A stretch of 64,000 nt of DNA from UBA710 sp051656785 (GCA_051656785.1 JBOFJK010000006.1:62001-126000), one strand, 5' to 3'; shown: positions 32,964-44,006, numbered from the stretch's first letter. The notes: generated by a model not told the origin, from the letters alone. Program-made: numbers and translations.

Positions 32964-33035
32964 AATTATTCAAAATATTGTAAAATTTAATTTGTATAAA
33001 AAGATATTTAAAATAACAAGGGAATTCAAAATATT

Positions 33036-33719
33036 ATGAATAAAAAATTATTACTTTCACTAGAAGTGCCAATATTAACCATTTTACCATTTTCTGCAAT
33101 GGTATCATGCTCAACTGCTATTGATATTGATACTGAAGTTAAAAAATTTAATACTACAGTACAAACTAAAAACAAAGAACTTCTTGCTTGAGATTCAGCT
33201 CAAACAATTATAGATGCTACTACTCCGGAAAATAAACTTAAAGCATTGGAAGTTTTTGCTAATGTGCCAAAAATTGCTAAGGGATATGAACTTGTGATTG
33301 AATCAGCCGAAGTGAATTCAAATATCAAAACTACTATTGATGTTACAGTGTTTATTCATGAAATAGATAAACCGAGCATTAAAAAAGAAGCAACTTTTAA
33401 GGTAGAAGGATTCAAAGTCGATACACTTGAAGAAGAGGCGGCAAAATTTAATTCTCCTCAACAAACTACAGATCCATCCATTACTGTTGGTGAAGCAATG
33501 GCAAGAGTGAATGAAGTGGTGAGTGAAAATAAACTTGAAGCACTAAAAACTTTTGTTGATGTACCAAATGTATCCCAAGGATTTGGATTAAATATTATAG
33601 AAATCGAATTAGATCCAGAATCTTCAACATCTGTTAATGTAAAAATTTCAGTTTATAGAAATACAACACCAGTTAGAGCTATAGAAGTTACTTTTAGAAT
33701 TTTAGGATTAATGGCTTAG
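33036..33719 (+). CDS. Lipoprotein with two repeat domains
   Basis: 227 residues. Signal peptide ending in lipobox 'MVSC' with lipidated Cys25. Two repeat units, beginning 'IDTEVKKFNTTVQT' and 'LEEEAAKFNSPQQT'; strand motifs 'ESAEVNS' and 'VKISVY' are conserved. The next small lipoprotein begins 15 bases after its stop and is probably in the same transcript. Confidence 0.87.
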
Positions 33720-33734
33720 GCTTAATTTAAAATT

Positions 33735-34079
33735 ATGAAAAAAATAATAATTCTTTCCTCTTTTGCAATGCTTGTTCCGCTTGTTACATTATCTTCTTGT
33801 TCATCTTCCTCAATAATTGATTTAAGAATATGAGTTACAAAAAACGAAGTAACACAAGAAGATATTAATCAATCTATAGATGATTATAAGCAAGCTACAA
33901 ATGCTAGTGCAAAAGTTGAAATATTAAATAGACTATTTAGTGGTGTAACTATTGAAAACTTTCCTTACTTTACAACCAATGTGACAACAAATTCAATAAC
34001 ATTAACCGCTTTGTCTGGTTATGCTTTTGGAACAAAACCAAGTATCAAAGCAAGAGTTGTTCCTATTATCTTTTATTAA
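33735..34079 (+). CDS. Small lipoprotein
   Basis: 114 residues. 'MKKIIILSSFAMLVPLVTL' signal with lipobox 'LSSC', lipidated Cys22. The mature part (about 90 residues, 'VTQEDINQSIDDYKQATNAS' and on) is only loosely like one repeat unit and resembles the start of the mature 35995 lipoprotein more ('TTVTEETINNAIIQIKAATNN'). No Shine-Dalgarno of note. Function unknown. Confidence 0.8.
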
Positions 34080-34231
34080 TCAAGATAAATAATAAAATAC
34101 TTCTTAATTATTTAAATTTAAATACATAATTTATTTATAAATCACATGATATATTTATAATATAATTTAAAAATATAAATTTTTATAATTAACAGGAAAG
34201 TAGAATTAAAATTAATAATTTAAGTTTGAGT

Positions 34232-35869
34232 ATGTCACAAGATAAAATGACATTTAATAGAAGAGTATTAATATCATTTTTGAAAGTATTCTTTTTATTT
34301 TTTTTCTCAATGCTTCCGATAGCGATCCATAGTATCCTACCATTATTTGTTACTGAATTTTTTAATGGAGTTAAAGGTTCGCTAGTTGCTCAAGCAATTA
34401 ATTATAGCCAACCAATGCTTTTCTTTTCAATCAATATTATTATTTTAATTATTGTGCAGGTATCTTTTATTATTAAATCCTCAGAAAAAAAGGAGAATTT
34501 TGAAGAGAATAAAAAAAAGATTATTAATACTGGCATGTATGTTTCTTGGTGATTATCCTTTTTTATTGCCTTTCTATTTGTTTTTGTAATGTTTCTATAT
34601 TCTGAATTTTCAATTAGAAATCTTGATGAACACAATAATTTTGTTAAATCATATTCTCATTTATATATTGGGATAATGGCTATTTATATTTTGTTCTCTG
34701 GTATTTCATCATATTTTATTTTTATAACATTAGAATCGGGTGTGAAATTAAATTATATCTTTACTATTGAATTATTCTTTTCGATTTTAGATATTTGACT
34801 AGCAGTATCATTTCTTTTTACTTTTTCAAATGATATTTCTCCTGTTGTAGGAATCTCATTAGGAACTTTAATTTCGACAATCATAAAATTTGTTGTCATC
34901 GGAATAATTTATAAATTAAAAGTAGTTACATGAAAAATAAATGAAATTAGATTTGATACTCATTTTGCTAAGGAAATTGGTAGAATGTCATGAATGCTTT
35001 CTACATTCATGTTGGTTTATTCTTTTAATGTAATTATACAGATGATTTTAATTAATATTATTTCTAGAGAAGTCCATGGTTATATTTATCATGAAGATGG
35101 CGGATCATTAATTATCCTTTCTAGAATTATAATTTTTAGTCTTCTGAATTTATTGGCTATAATACCGAAATCATTAGGTAGAGCAGTCAACCTTGCTTCT
35201 ATTAAACCAATAAGTGATAAATTAAGTTCTTCACTTAATCAATTCAAAAAGAGTATTAAATATAATTTTTATGGAATAATAGTATTTTGTGCTTTGAGTT
35301 TCCTTCTTTATATTTTTATCCACAATATTATTGATTTATTCTTCTCTGAACAAGATTGAACTAAAGAAATAATTCCATTAGATATTCAATCTTCTATTCC
35401 ATTTCCTCATAGTTTTAATATTACATACTTTGATATTATTAAAAAATTTATTTCCAATGCCTTTGTTATTTCATTGTTTGCTTTTGCAGCAATTAATTTT
35501 AGCATTAATTTAAGGATATTTATTATTTTCAATTTTGGTAGAAATCTTAGTTTATTTATTTCAATAATTATTGTTTTTATTTTATCTTATGGAATAGCAA
35601 GTTATTTCTTAGGAGTTTATTTCCAATCCATTTTCACAGGTTTTGTTGGATTTTCGCTTGCTCAATTAATTTATGGAATCTTATCACTTATTATTACTAC
35701 ATCATTCTATTTCAAGATAGTTGCAAAATTGCTAAAAAAAAATTTAGAGGAACTATCAATAAAGCCGCTAGAATCATTTTGAAGTCATAAAAATATTTAT
35801 AAATATTTATATGAACGTAAGCTAAAATTAAATATCTGCTTGAATTCGAAAAAAGGGAGTGAATTCTAA
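34232..35869 (+). CDS. Polytopic transporter, MOP/MATE flippase-like
   Basis: 545 residues with about 12-14 hydrophobic segments in two halves, the layout of MATE or Wzx/MurJ-like flippases; no diagnostic motif proves it. The first ATG is used; AGGAAAG at 34194-34200 is better placed for a start further up (rare ATT codons, or TTG 34226), so the N terminus is uncertain. The C-terminal 40 residues are polar and basic. It sits within the lipoprotein array, so a link to surface polymer or lipid export is possible, but only by context. Confidence 0.65.
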
Positions 35870-35923
35870 TTATTAGTCTAATCCATCTAATTAAAATATA
35901 ATTAATAAAACATAAAAATATTG

Positions 35924-35929
35924 TATAAT
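35924..35929 (+). promoter_or_regulatory. -10 element of the 35995 lipoprotein
   Basis: TTG-TATAAT, 65 bases upstream of the ATG; AAGGA at 35979-35983 is the ribosome-binding site. Confidence 0.5.
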
Positions 35930-35994
35930 TATTATATAAATTTAAGTATGTTTAAATTTAATTGATAAAAGACTATATAAGGACAATAAATCAT

Positions 35995-36693
35995 ATGAAA
36001 AAATTATTATTAGGATTAGGAACAACATCACTAGCTATTTTGCCAATTGTAGGTATGGTATCATGTTCAACGACAGAAAAAACTCATGAATTAGACATTA
36101 CATTAGTTTCAGACTGAACAACAGTTACTGAAGAAACAATAAATAATGCAATTATACAAATTAAGGCAGCAACAAATAATGGGGGCGGTTCTCAATCAGA
36201 TAATGAAGCTTTAATAAAAGCATTAAATTTAATTTTTAAAGGGGTAGATTCGTCAAATGTTGATATGTTTCAAATAGAATATAGTGAAACAACACCTTCA
36301 GTTACTTTAAAGGGTAAATTAGATGATGGAATACAAAATACTTTCAAAGGATCTAAATTAGAAGACAAAAAAGAAATCACAACAATTATTTCTGATAATC
36401 CTACAAAAACAATTCCTATATCACTAAAAGATACAATCACACAAAATACAATTGATGATACAATAATTGCTTATACAGCAAGTTTAGAGGATATTAATGG
36501 TTTACCAGAAATTTTAAATAAAGTGTTTGTTGGATTTACAATTGATATTCTAAAAGTTGATCCAGCTAAACCTCAACTATACATCCAAATAATTGCTGAA
36601 GTAGGTATGCCTAAGAAAATAGCAATACTAGCTGGGGTTGATTACAAATTTACTGATGACTCAACCCTTTTAATAGCAACTCCAAGGCCTTAA
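35995..36693 (+). CDS. Lipoprotein of a second family
   Basis: 232 residues. Signal peptide 'MKKLLLGLGTTSLAILPIVG', lipobox 'MVSC', lipidated Cys24. The mature region differs from the repeat lipoproteins: it has a 'TTVTEETINNAI' helix shared with the 33735 gene, a Gly/Ser turn 'NNGGGSQSDNEAL', and two similar halves ('VTLKGKLDDGI' / 'IQIIAEVGMPKKI'). Exported; function unknown. Last member of the array. Confidence 0.83.
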
Positions 36694-37051
36694 TCTTTAT
36701 TTAAAACAAAAATTGATATTTAAAAAATATTATAAAGATGCTAGATGCTATAAATAAGAGGATAGTGCAAAATTTAAAGTGAGAGAGTTTTAGTAACTCT
36801 AATTCATTACCTATAATAGCTTTTTTTGTAATGCTCATCAGTTGATAGCACTAAAGGTGAGGTCGAGACTTTCTTTGATTTAATGGCAGGATAGTTTTGC
36901 TCCTGTTGGTTTTCCCTCTAAAATTGTCGCTGAAGAGATACTATGAACAAATAATACAACCATTATTCTAGTTGTACAAGAATAGTTATAATGCATTTTA
37001 ATGATAGTCACTCCAGTAAACATTTAAAGTATCTAATTATAGAAATTTATA
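36694..37051. other. Gene-free stretch of unusual composition
   Basis: 358 bases between convergent genes. Roughly 36781-37010 is about 35-40 percent G+C in the part counted (36841-36960), well above the surrounding intergenic DNA. It contains the hairpins AGAGTT-TTAGT-AACTCT (about 36785-36800) and CAGGA...TCCTG (36897-36905 region). One + frame reads protein-like ('DSFAPVGFPSKIVAEEILW') but is broken by stops. It is either a decayed gene or an unrecognised structured RNA. Confidence 0.4.
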
Positions 37052-38665
37052 TTAATTTATTCCCATTTTATCTTCATATTCTTCTAAAGAGCCTCTAAAG
37101 ATGTATGATGCATCACTTTTGATTTCTAATATTACATTCGCCTCTTTAATAAGAGCTTTATTATATGTTGTAAAAATCATTGATGATTCATATTTATTAA
37201 AGGATTCTATAACAGCATCAATTGATTCAGTATCCAAGTGATTTAAAGGTTGATCAAAAATCAAGAAATTAGATTCAGTCAGCATTAATTTAGAAAACAT
37301 TAGTCTAGCTTTTTCTCCTCCTGATGCACTTTTCACTTGCTTGAATACACTATCACCACTAAATAACATTTTTCCTAAGAATGAACGCATTCTCTGATCA
37401 CTAATATCTTTGTTTTCTTCTTCGGTATTTGCTAAAGGTCATTCTCTCAATCAATCAATCATAATACTATCATTTTCAAAATAATCATTATTATCACTAG
37501 GAAAATAGTCATACTTAATTGTGGCACCTCATTTAAATGTTCCTGTATAGTTTTTTTCTTTACCAGCAAGAATTTCTAAAAATTTTGTTTTAGCAATATC
37601 ATCATCACCAATAACTACAATTTTATCTTTTGGTTTTATATTAAAAGTTAAATGATCAAATAATACTTGACCACTTGAATCTTTATATCCTAAGTTTTCA
37701 ATTTCAAGAATTTGCTTGCCAGGGGCTTTGTGAACACCAAATCTAATGAATGGATATTTTCTTGTTGAAGGAATTATTTCTTCAAGAGTAATTTTCTCTA
37801 ATGATTTTTTACGCGATGTTGCTTGCTTAGATTTAGAAGCATTAGCTGAAAACTTATCGATGAATGATTTTAATTTTGCAATTTGCTCTTCCTTCTTAAC
37901 ATTAGAATTCTTTTGCATTTCTGCAATTAATTCAGATGATTGTTTTCAAAATGAATAATTTCCAGTAAACATTTTTGCTTTACCAAAATCAATATCAACA
38001 ATATTTGTACAAACATTATCTAAAAACTCACTATCATGAGAAACAACAATAACAATCTTATTGTATTCAATAATAAAATTTTCAAGTCACTTGATAGCTC
38101 TCATATCTAAGTGGTTAGTAGGCTCATCCATAATTAAAATATCAGGATTACCAAAAAGTGCTTTTGCTAAAATGGCTTTAACTTTCTCTCCAGATTTTAA
38201 ATCCTTCATTTTCATTGAGAATTTTTCACGCGGAATTCCTAAAGCATCAAGAAGAATTTGAGCATCATTTTCAGCACTTCACCCCCCTTTAGCACCAAAC
38301 TCTTCTTCTAACTCGCTTGCTCTTGTATAGTCAGCTTCAGTTGCATCAGGATTAGTATAAATTGCATTCTTTTCTTCTTGGATATTAAATAAATCTTTAT
38401 TCCCCCTTATTACTAGATCAGTTACATTAATATCATTATATTTATTGTGATCCTGTTCAAGAGTTGATATTCTTTGACCTTTATCAACAATAACTTCCCC
38501 TGTTGAAGCTTCCATTTCCTTTGCAATAATTTTTAAAAATGTTGATTTACCTGCACCATTTGCACCAATAATCCCATATGTGTTTCCTTCTGTAAATTTC
38601 AAATTAACATCTTGAAATAGTTTTTTGTCAATAAAAATTTTAGATAAATTTCTAACTTCTAACAT
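37052..38665 (-). CDS. ABC-F ATPase (YkpA/YbiT type) with eroded second site
   Basis: 537 residues, two ABC domains and no membrane part, so a ribosome-associated ABC-F protein. Domain 1: Walker A 'GANGAGKST', Walker B 'ILIMDEPTNHLD', H-loop 'VSHDSEFLD', but a weak signature 'LKSGEKV'. Linker 'ATSRKKSLEKITLEEI' is typical of the YkpA/YbiT group. Domain 2 is degenerate: Walker A reads 'GDDDIAKTK', the catalytic Glu is Gln ('IFDQPLNHLD'), the H-loop His is missing ('TTYNKALI'), while its signature 'ASGGEKARL' is good. Only the composite site made by Walker A/B of domain 1 and the signature of domain 2 looks hydrolytic. Confidence 0.85.
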
Positions 38666-38767
38666 AATTTTCCCCTTAACTAACCAAGTATTTTATTTAT
38701 TATTATAATATATAAAATTTTATATTATGATAATTATATAGAGCAATAATTGAAATATGGAGTTAAT

Positions 38768-39355
38768 ATGTTAGAAAGAAACAATAAGGGTTTAATAAAA
38801 GTAATAACTGGACCAATGTTTTCAGGTAAAACTGAGGAATTAATTAAGAGAATTAGGATTCTAGAGTATGCCGATATGAAAACATTAGTTATTAAGCCTG
38901 AAAAAGATAATCGTTTTGCTAATGACAAAATAAAATCACGATCAGGTTTAGAAAAAGCAACTATAACAGCTAAAAGTAGTCATGATATTCTTAAATATTG
39001 AGATGATTCATATGATGCTATTATTATTGATGAAGTTCAATTTTTTGATCAGGATATTATCCCTATTATTGAAAATATAGCTTCAAATGGAAAATTAGTA
39101 GTAATTTCAGGAATTGATACTGACTTTATGATGAGACCTTTTGGGATCATGCCCCATTTATTAGCAATTGCTGATAAAGTAGTTAAATTGGTGGCAGTTT
39201 GCTTAGTATGTAAAGGTTCTGCATCAAAATCATATCGAAAATCAAATGAAACTGAATTAACTAAAATTGGTGATAAAGAGGAATATGAAGCAAGATGCCG
39301 CTCATGTCATGTCAAAGGAATGAAAGAAAGAAATTTAGTTCTTGAAAGCAATTAG
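38768..39355 (+). CDS. tdk: Thymidine kinase
   Basis: 195 residues, type II thymidine kinase of the pyrimidine salvage pathway. P-loop 'GPMFSGKTEELIKR', Walker B-like 'IIIDEVQFF', and a zinc knuckle made of 'CLVC' and 'CRSCH'. The start at 38768 has GGAG 5 bases upstream; a Met six codons earlier is possible. Convergent with the EIIB-like gene, overlapping it by 21 bases. Confidence 0.93.
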
Positions 39356-39703
39356 TGAATTTAAATTTTGCTCAATTAGTAAAGCTTCCTTGCCAACAAT
39401 AATTTGTAAATAGTTTGAAGTTACAAAAACTCCTGATATTCCATTAATAGCTCTGATATTTTTAATTTCAACATTTTCTCTATCTTTAAAAAATATTTTT
39501 ACTTTTGTATGAGTGGATTCAACAGAAGAGATATTTTCAGAACCTCCTAAAAATGAAATCAATTTATTCATGTCAATAGTTATCTTCTCTTTTCTTGATA
39601 ACTCATCTTTAATGTCAACTCTTTTTGTTCTTCAATGAAGATGAATTAAACCAAATGTGATTATGGTTAAAAATCAATATATAAACTTTTCTTTCCTTGT
39701 CAT
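39335..39703 (-). CDS. EIIB-like PTS domain protein without the phosphorylatable Cys
   Basis: 122 residues. The ATG at 39703 gives one N-terminal membrane helix ('FIYWFLTIITFGLIHLHW', TGA as Trp) and has AAGGAAAG upstream. Residues about 45-120 form a glucose-type EIIB domain ('LISFLGGSENISSVES' ... 'NGISGVFVTSNYLQIIVG'). Where active EIIB has Cys in a CxTR-like turn, this reads 'ESTHTKVKI', so it cannot carry the phosphoryl group in the normal way. Similar lone membrane-tethered EIIB-like proteins are known in other mycoplasmas. A regulatory or sensory role is inferred. Confidence 0.8.
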
Positions 39704-39741
39704 AAAACCACTTCTTTCCTTACTATATATAAATAATAATA

Positions 39742-39747
39742 TATAAT
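39742..39747 (+). promoter_or_regulatory. -10 element of trpS
   Basis: TATAAT 15 bases before the trpS ATG, and a second TATAAT 12 bases further on. The transcript would begin at or just before the start codon; there is no Shine-Dalgarno. Confidence 0.5.
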
Positions 39748-39761
39748 TTTATTTATAATAT

Positions 39762-40760
39762 ATGAAAAAAAGAATGGTAAGTGGAATTACTGCAACTGGT
39801 TCCTTGACAATTGGAAACTATATTGGAGCAATTAAAAACTTTATTAAATATCAAGATGACTATGAGATGTTTATTTTTGTTGCTGATCTTCATGCCCTAG
39901 CTTCTAATATTTCTCCTAATGATTTAGATAAGAATAGAAAAGAAATTTTTGCCATTTATTTAGCATGTGGTCTTGATCCAAATAAAGTTACAATTTTTTT
40001 TCAATCTGATGTAATTGCTCATACAATGCTTAATTGATTAACTACCACCAATACCTATATGGGAGAATTATCCAGAATGACTCAATTCAAGGATAAATCA
40101 TTAAAGACTAAACAGGAAAATGGAACAGAAAATATTCCAACCGGTTTATTCATTTATCCATCCTTAATGGCTGCAGATATATTATTATATAATCCAGAAT
40201 ATGTCCCTGTTGGAATTGATCAAAAGCAACATTTAGAATTAACTAGAACTTTGGCAAACAGAATGAATAAAAAATATAATATAAATCTCAATGAACCAAA
40301 ACCAATATTTTCAATTGTTGGTTCTAAAATAATGTCTCTAAAAGATCCGAGCAAAAAAATGTCCAAATCAGATTTTGATAAAAATGCAGCAATATTTTTA
40401 TTAGATGATCCACAAGTTGCTTTTGACAAAATACAAAAAGCAGTAACGGATAGTGAAAATAAAGTTTATTATTCAGATGATAAACCAGGGGTAAAAAATC
40501 TGCTAACGATATATGCATCACTTAAAAATGTAACTATAAAAGAAGCTGAAGAAATTTTTAACACCTCTAATTACAAAGAATTTAAAGAAGTGGTTGGGAA
40601 TACAGTTAAAGAATTTTTGGAAACAATTCAAACTAATTTTAATAAGTCATTAAAAAATTTGTCTGCAATTGCAAAAAATGGTTCTGAGAAAGCAGGTATT
40701 ATTGCTAATAAAAATTTATCAAACATCATGAAAAATGTTGGATATAAACCATTTAATTAA
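39762..40760 (+). CDS. trpS: Tryptophanyl-tRNA synthetase
   Basis: 332 residues, normal length. Class I synthetase: the HIGH-equivalent 'TGSLTIGNY', the family segment 'MGELSRMTQFKDKS' and the KMSKS loop 'KKMSKSDFD' are all present. Charges tRNA-Trp; in this code it supplies Trp for UGA as well as UGG. Short, nearly leaderless 5' end. Confidence 0.96.
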
Positions 40761-40799
40761 TCTATCTATATAATAATTAATATAACTAAGGAAACAAAT

Positions 40800-42539
40800 A
40801 TGAAATTTAATAAAGAGTTAAACCACACTGCATCGCATGTTTTAGCAATGGCAGTTTTAAAAATATTTCCAAATACTATTCTGGGTTTTGGTCCTGCAAC
40901 AGATGAAGGTTTTTATTATGATTTTAAATTTGCACAACCATTACTTGAAGCTGATTTAGTTAAAATAGAAAAGCAGATGAATAAGATTGTTGCAAATGCT
41001 TTTATCATGTCTAGAAAAGACAAAGATTATAAATATGATTTTAAATCACAAAAACTTAAAAAAGAATTAAATGATGAATTTTCTAAAGATGGAAAAGAAA
41101 TAACTTTTTATTCAATTATTGATCCTAATTTAAATAAAGATCTATTTGTTGATTTGTGTTCAGGTGGACACATTGATAAAATTAAAGATGTAAAGCATTT
41201 TAAATTATTATCACTTGCTGGTGCTTATTGAAGGGGTGATTCAGATAATGAGCAATTAACAAGAATTTATGGAACAGCTTGAGAATCAAAAAATGATCTT
41301 GATGAATTCCTTCAAATACTTGCAGAAAGAAAAGAGAGAGACCATAGAAAGATTGGTAAGGAATTAAAACTTTTTACATTTGATAAACTTTCAGGACAAG
41401 GTTTTCCTATTTGACTTGAAGATGGAATGAGAATTAAAAGAAGAATTGAAAAAACAATTTTAGAATTAGATGATAAATATGGTTTTAGTGAAGTACTCAC
41501 TCCAATTGTTGGCGAAAAAGAATTGTATGTAAAATCAGGTCACTGAGAACATTATAAAGATGATATGTTTTCTCCCATAGTTGCTGATGCAGAAAATTTG
41601 GTTTTACGTCCGATGACATGCCCTCATCATATTTTAATTTATCGCTCAATAAGAAGATCATATCGTGAATTACCAATTAGATATTCTGAACAATCTAACT
41701 TATTTAGACATGAAAAATCAGGAGCTCTTACTGGTATGGAAAGAGTTAGAAGCATGCAACTTACAGAGGGACATATTTTTGCAAGAAGAGACCAAATAAT
41801 ATCAGAATTTAAAAGAAACTTTGAGCTAATTTCTGAAGCACTAAAAATCTTTAGTATTGAAATTGATTATGTTTCTTTATCAATTCGTGATTTGGAAAAT
41901 AAAGAAAAATATTTTGATGATGACACTATGTGAGAAAATGCAGAAAATGATCTAGTAAAAGTTCTTGAAGAGTTAAAGATTAATTATGTTGAAATGAAGG
42001 GTGAAGCTGCTTTTTATGGACCGAAAATTGATATTCAAATCAAAACAGCTTTGGGTCATGAAATTACAATGTCAACTCTTCAATTAGATTTTTTACTTCC
42101 TCGTAAATTTGATTTACATTATATTAATGATGCTGGTGAATTTGAGACACCCGTTTTAATTCATAGAGGTCTAATTGGAACTTATGAAAGATTCTTAGCA
42201 ATACTGCTTGAACAAACAAAAGGTAATTTACCTTTTTGATTATCACCTAGACAAGTAGTTATTATTCCTATTGATGTAAATCATAAAAAATTAGCAGAAG
42301 AAATTTCTAATGAATTAAAAAATGAAAAAATATATGTATCAATTGATGATCGAAATGAGAGAATGTCTAAGAAAATTCGAGAAGCTCAAATTATGAAAAC
42401 TAAAATCCAAATTGTTATTGGTGATGAAGAAGTTAAAAGTAATAAATTGTCACTCAGATTTTATGGTTCTGAAAAAATTAAATTAGTCAATAGAAAAGAA
42501 ATTATTAATTATTTAAGAAAGTTATCCCTTGAAAAATAA
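40800..42539 (+). CDS. thrS: Threonyl-tRNA synthetase (no TGS domain)
   Basis: 579 residues. Starts directly in the editing domain ('HTASHVLAMAV', later 'CSGGHIDK'), so the usual N-terminal TGS domain of about 60 residues is absent, as in other mycoplasmas. Class II core: 'MTCPHHILIY' with zinc ligands, 'RYSEQSNLFRHEKSGAL', and 'GLIGTYERFLA' motif 3. The anticodon-binding domain at the C terminus is complete. AAGGAAAC precedes the ATG. Confidence 0.95.
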
Positions 42540-42975
42540 AAATAACAACATAATTTTAAATACAAAATCAAAAAGTTGGATTAGGCCTTTATATACATTA
42601 TTTGTTGTTGCAATCCCATCATTCTTTATATGATTTTTTCTAGGAAAAGATTTTAGAACTAATCCACCATTTCCAATTATTTACAATGTATTAATAGCAA
42701 TATCTTTTATCATTATAATTACATCTATTACAATTCTTTTAGTTTTTTTGAAAATATTAAAAATGTCAATAATAATATTTACATTCCCAATTACTATTTG
42801 TTTTATGGCAATTTTTTTGAGTTCATGACTACAAGGCGAATATCAATGATATAGAATCTTAATTATTATTCCTTTAGTGTTTATTGTCATACCAATAAAT
42901 ATGTTTGTTAATTATTATGAAAAAAAACAAATTATAAAAATTAAAATAAAAAAAGAATTATATAAAAATTCTTAA
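42529..42975 (+). CDS. Small membrane protein, TTG start
   Basis: 148 residues with four hydrophobic segments and a very basic C-terminal tail ('KKKQIIKIKIKKEL'). The TTG at 42529 inside the end of thrS is the only start that covers the whole frame; three TGA codons are Trp. It overlaps thrS by 11 bases and converges on degV with 4 shared bases. No family recognised. Confidence 0.6.
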
Positions 42976-43823
42976 CTTATTTTGGGTGTAACTCCAATGT
43001 AAATTGAACCTCAACCTGTATGTACAAATGTAGATAATGAGGACTTCATTTCAAAGGCAAGTTCCAATACATTCTCTCTAATTTTATCTTTTGCTAATTT
43101 TAAGAGAGTGTCTTCATAACCGAAGATTATTTTATAAACATAACCTTCTTTAACTTTGTTTTCATTACAAAATTTTTCAAGTTTAGCAATTACTTTTGCA
43201 ACCGCCCCCTTTTTAGTTCTTGAAATTCCTGTTACTGATAATTTGTCAAACACCTTAATTATTATTGATAAATTACCAGTAGTAATAATATGTTTTTTAA
43301 TTCCTGCTAGTCTTCCTGATTTTATTAATGCTTTCAGCTCATTAGGTATTATGTATCCGATTGATCTATCACTTATTCTTTTAATGTATGAAACAATTTC
43401 TTCGAATTTAGTCCCTTTATTAGACATTTCAATTGCTTTTTTAGCAACTTCTAAATAAGTAGCTCCTACAAAATTATTATTAATAATAGTTATATTATTA
43501 TGATTCTTCGCAAATGCTGCAAGTGTATCTGAAGTTCCAGAAATATATCTTAGAATTGGTAAAAATATAACTTGCTCATATTCAGTTGATAATCTTTCTA
43601 TTAATTCTTGCATATAAGCTAGTGAAGGAAGTGAAGTCGCAGATGGTGCACCATCTCTAATTTTATCTATTAAGGAAGCGTCAGGAGCCCCAAGCCCTTC
43701 TTCAATTACTTCTCCATCAATTTCGACTTGTAAGGAAAGAAAATAGATATTTTCATCCTCCATCTCAATTTCTTTTTTATATAGACCTGAGAATGAATCT
43801 ATTACAACAGCTAATTTTTTCAT
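42972..43823 (-). CDS. DegV family fatty-acid-binding protein
   Basis: 283 residues. EDD-fold DegV pattern: 'VVIDSFSGL', the ligand loop 'PSATSLPSLAYMQEL', and 'ILRYISGTSDTLAAF', with 'KALIKSGRLAG' in the C-terminal half. The family holds a fatty acid for FakA-type kinases. The frame continues past a TGA (Trp) to add the final 'WGSIYIGVTPKIS'. Confidence 0.88.
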
Positions 43824-43974
43824 ATATGATAATAATACAACTTTATTAGCATTTTTCTTTATATTTATTTAACTTTTAGCATAAAATTAACATAATTTAT
43901 TAATAATATTGAACATTTTTCAGTATTCTCTTATTTTTTTATTTAAAATTATTCAAAAAAATCAATAACTACCC

Positions 43975-43980
43975 TATAAT
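43975..43980 (+). promoter_or_regulatory. -10 element of the ECF S-component gene
   Basis: TATAAT 27 bases before the ATG at 44007, with GAGGGAAAG as ribosome-binding site. Confidence 0.55.
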
Positions 43981-44006
43981 TACTAATATATTAAAGAGGG
44001 AAAGAC

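Noticed and set aside
36841..36960. RNase P RNA, tmRNA or SRP RNA
   Set aside because: The minus strand has GAAAGTC, which recalls RNase P, but the flanking conserved regions and the other two RNAs' signature motifs are not found.
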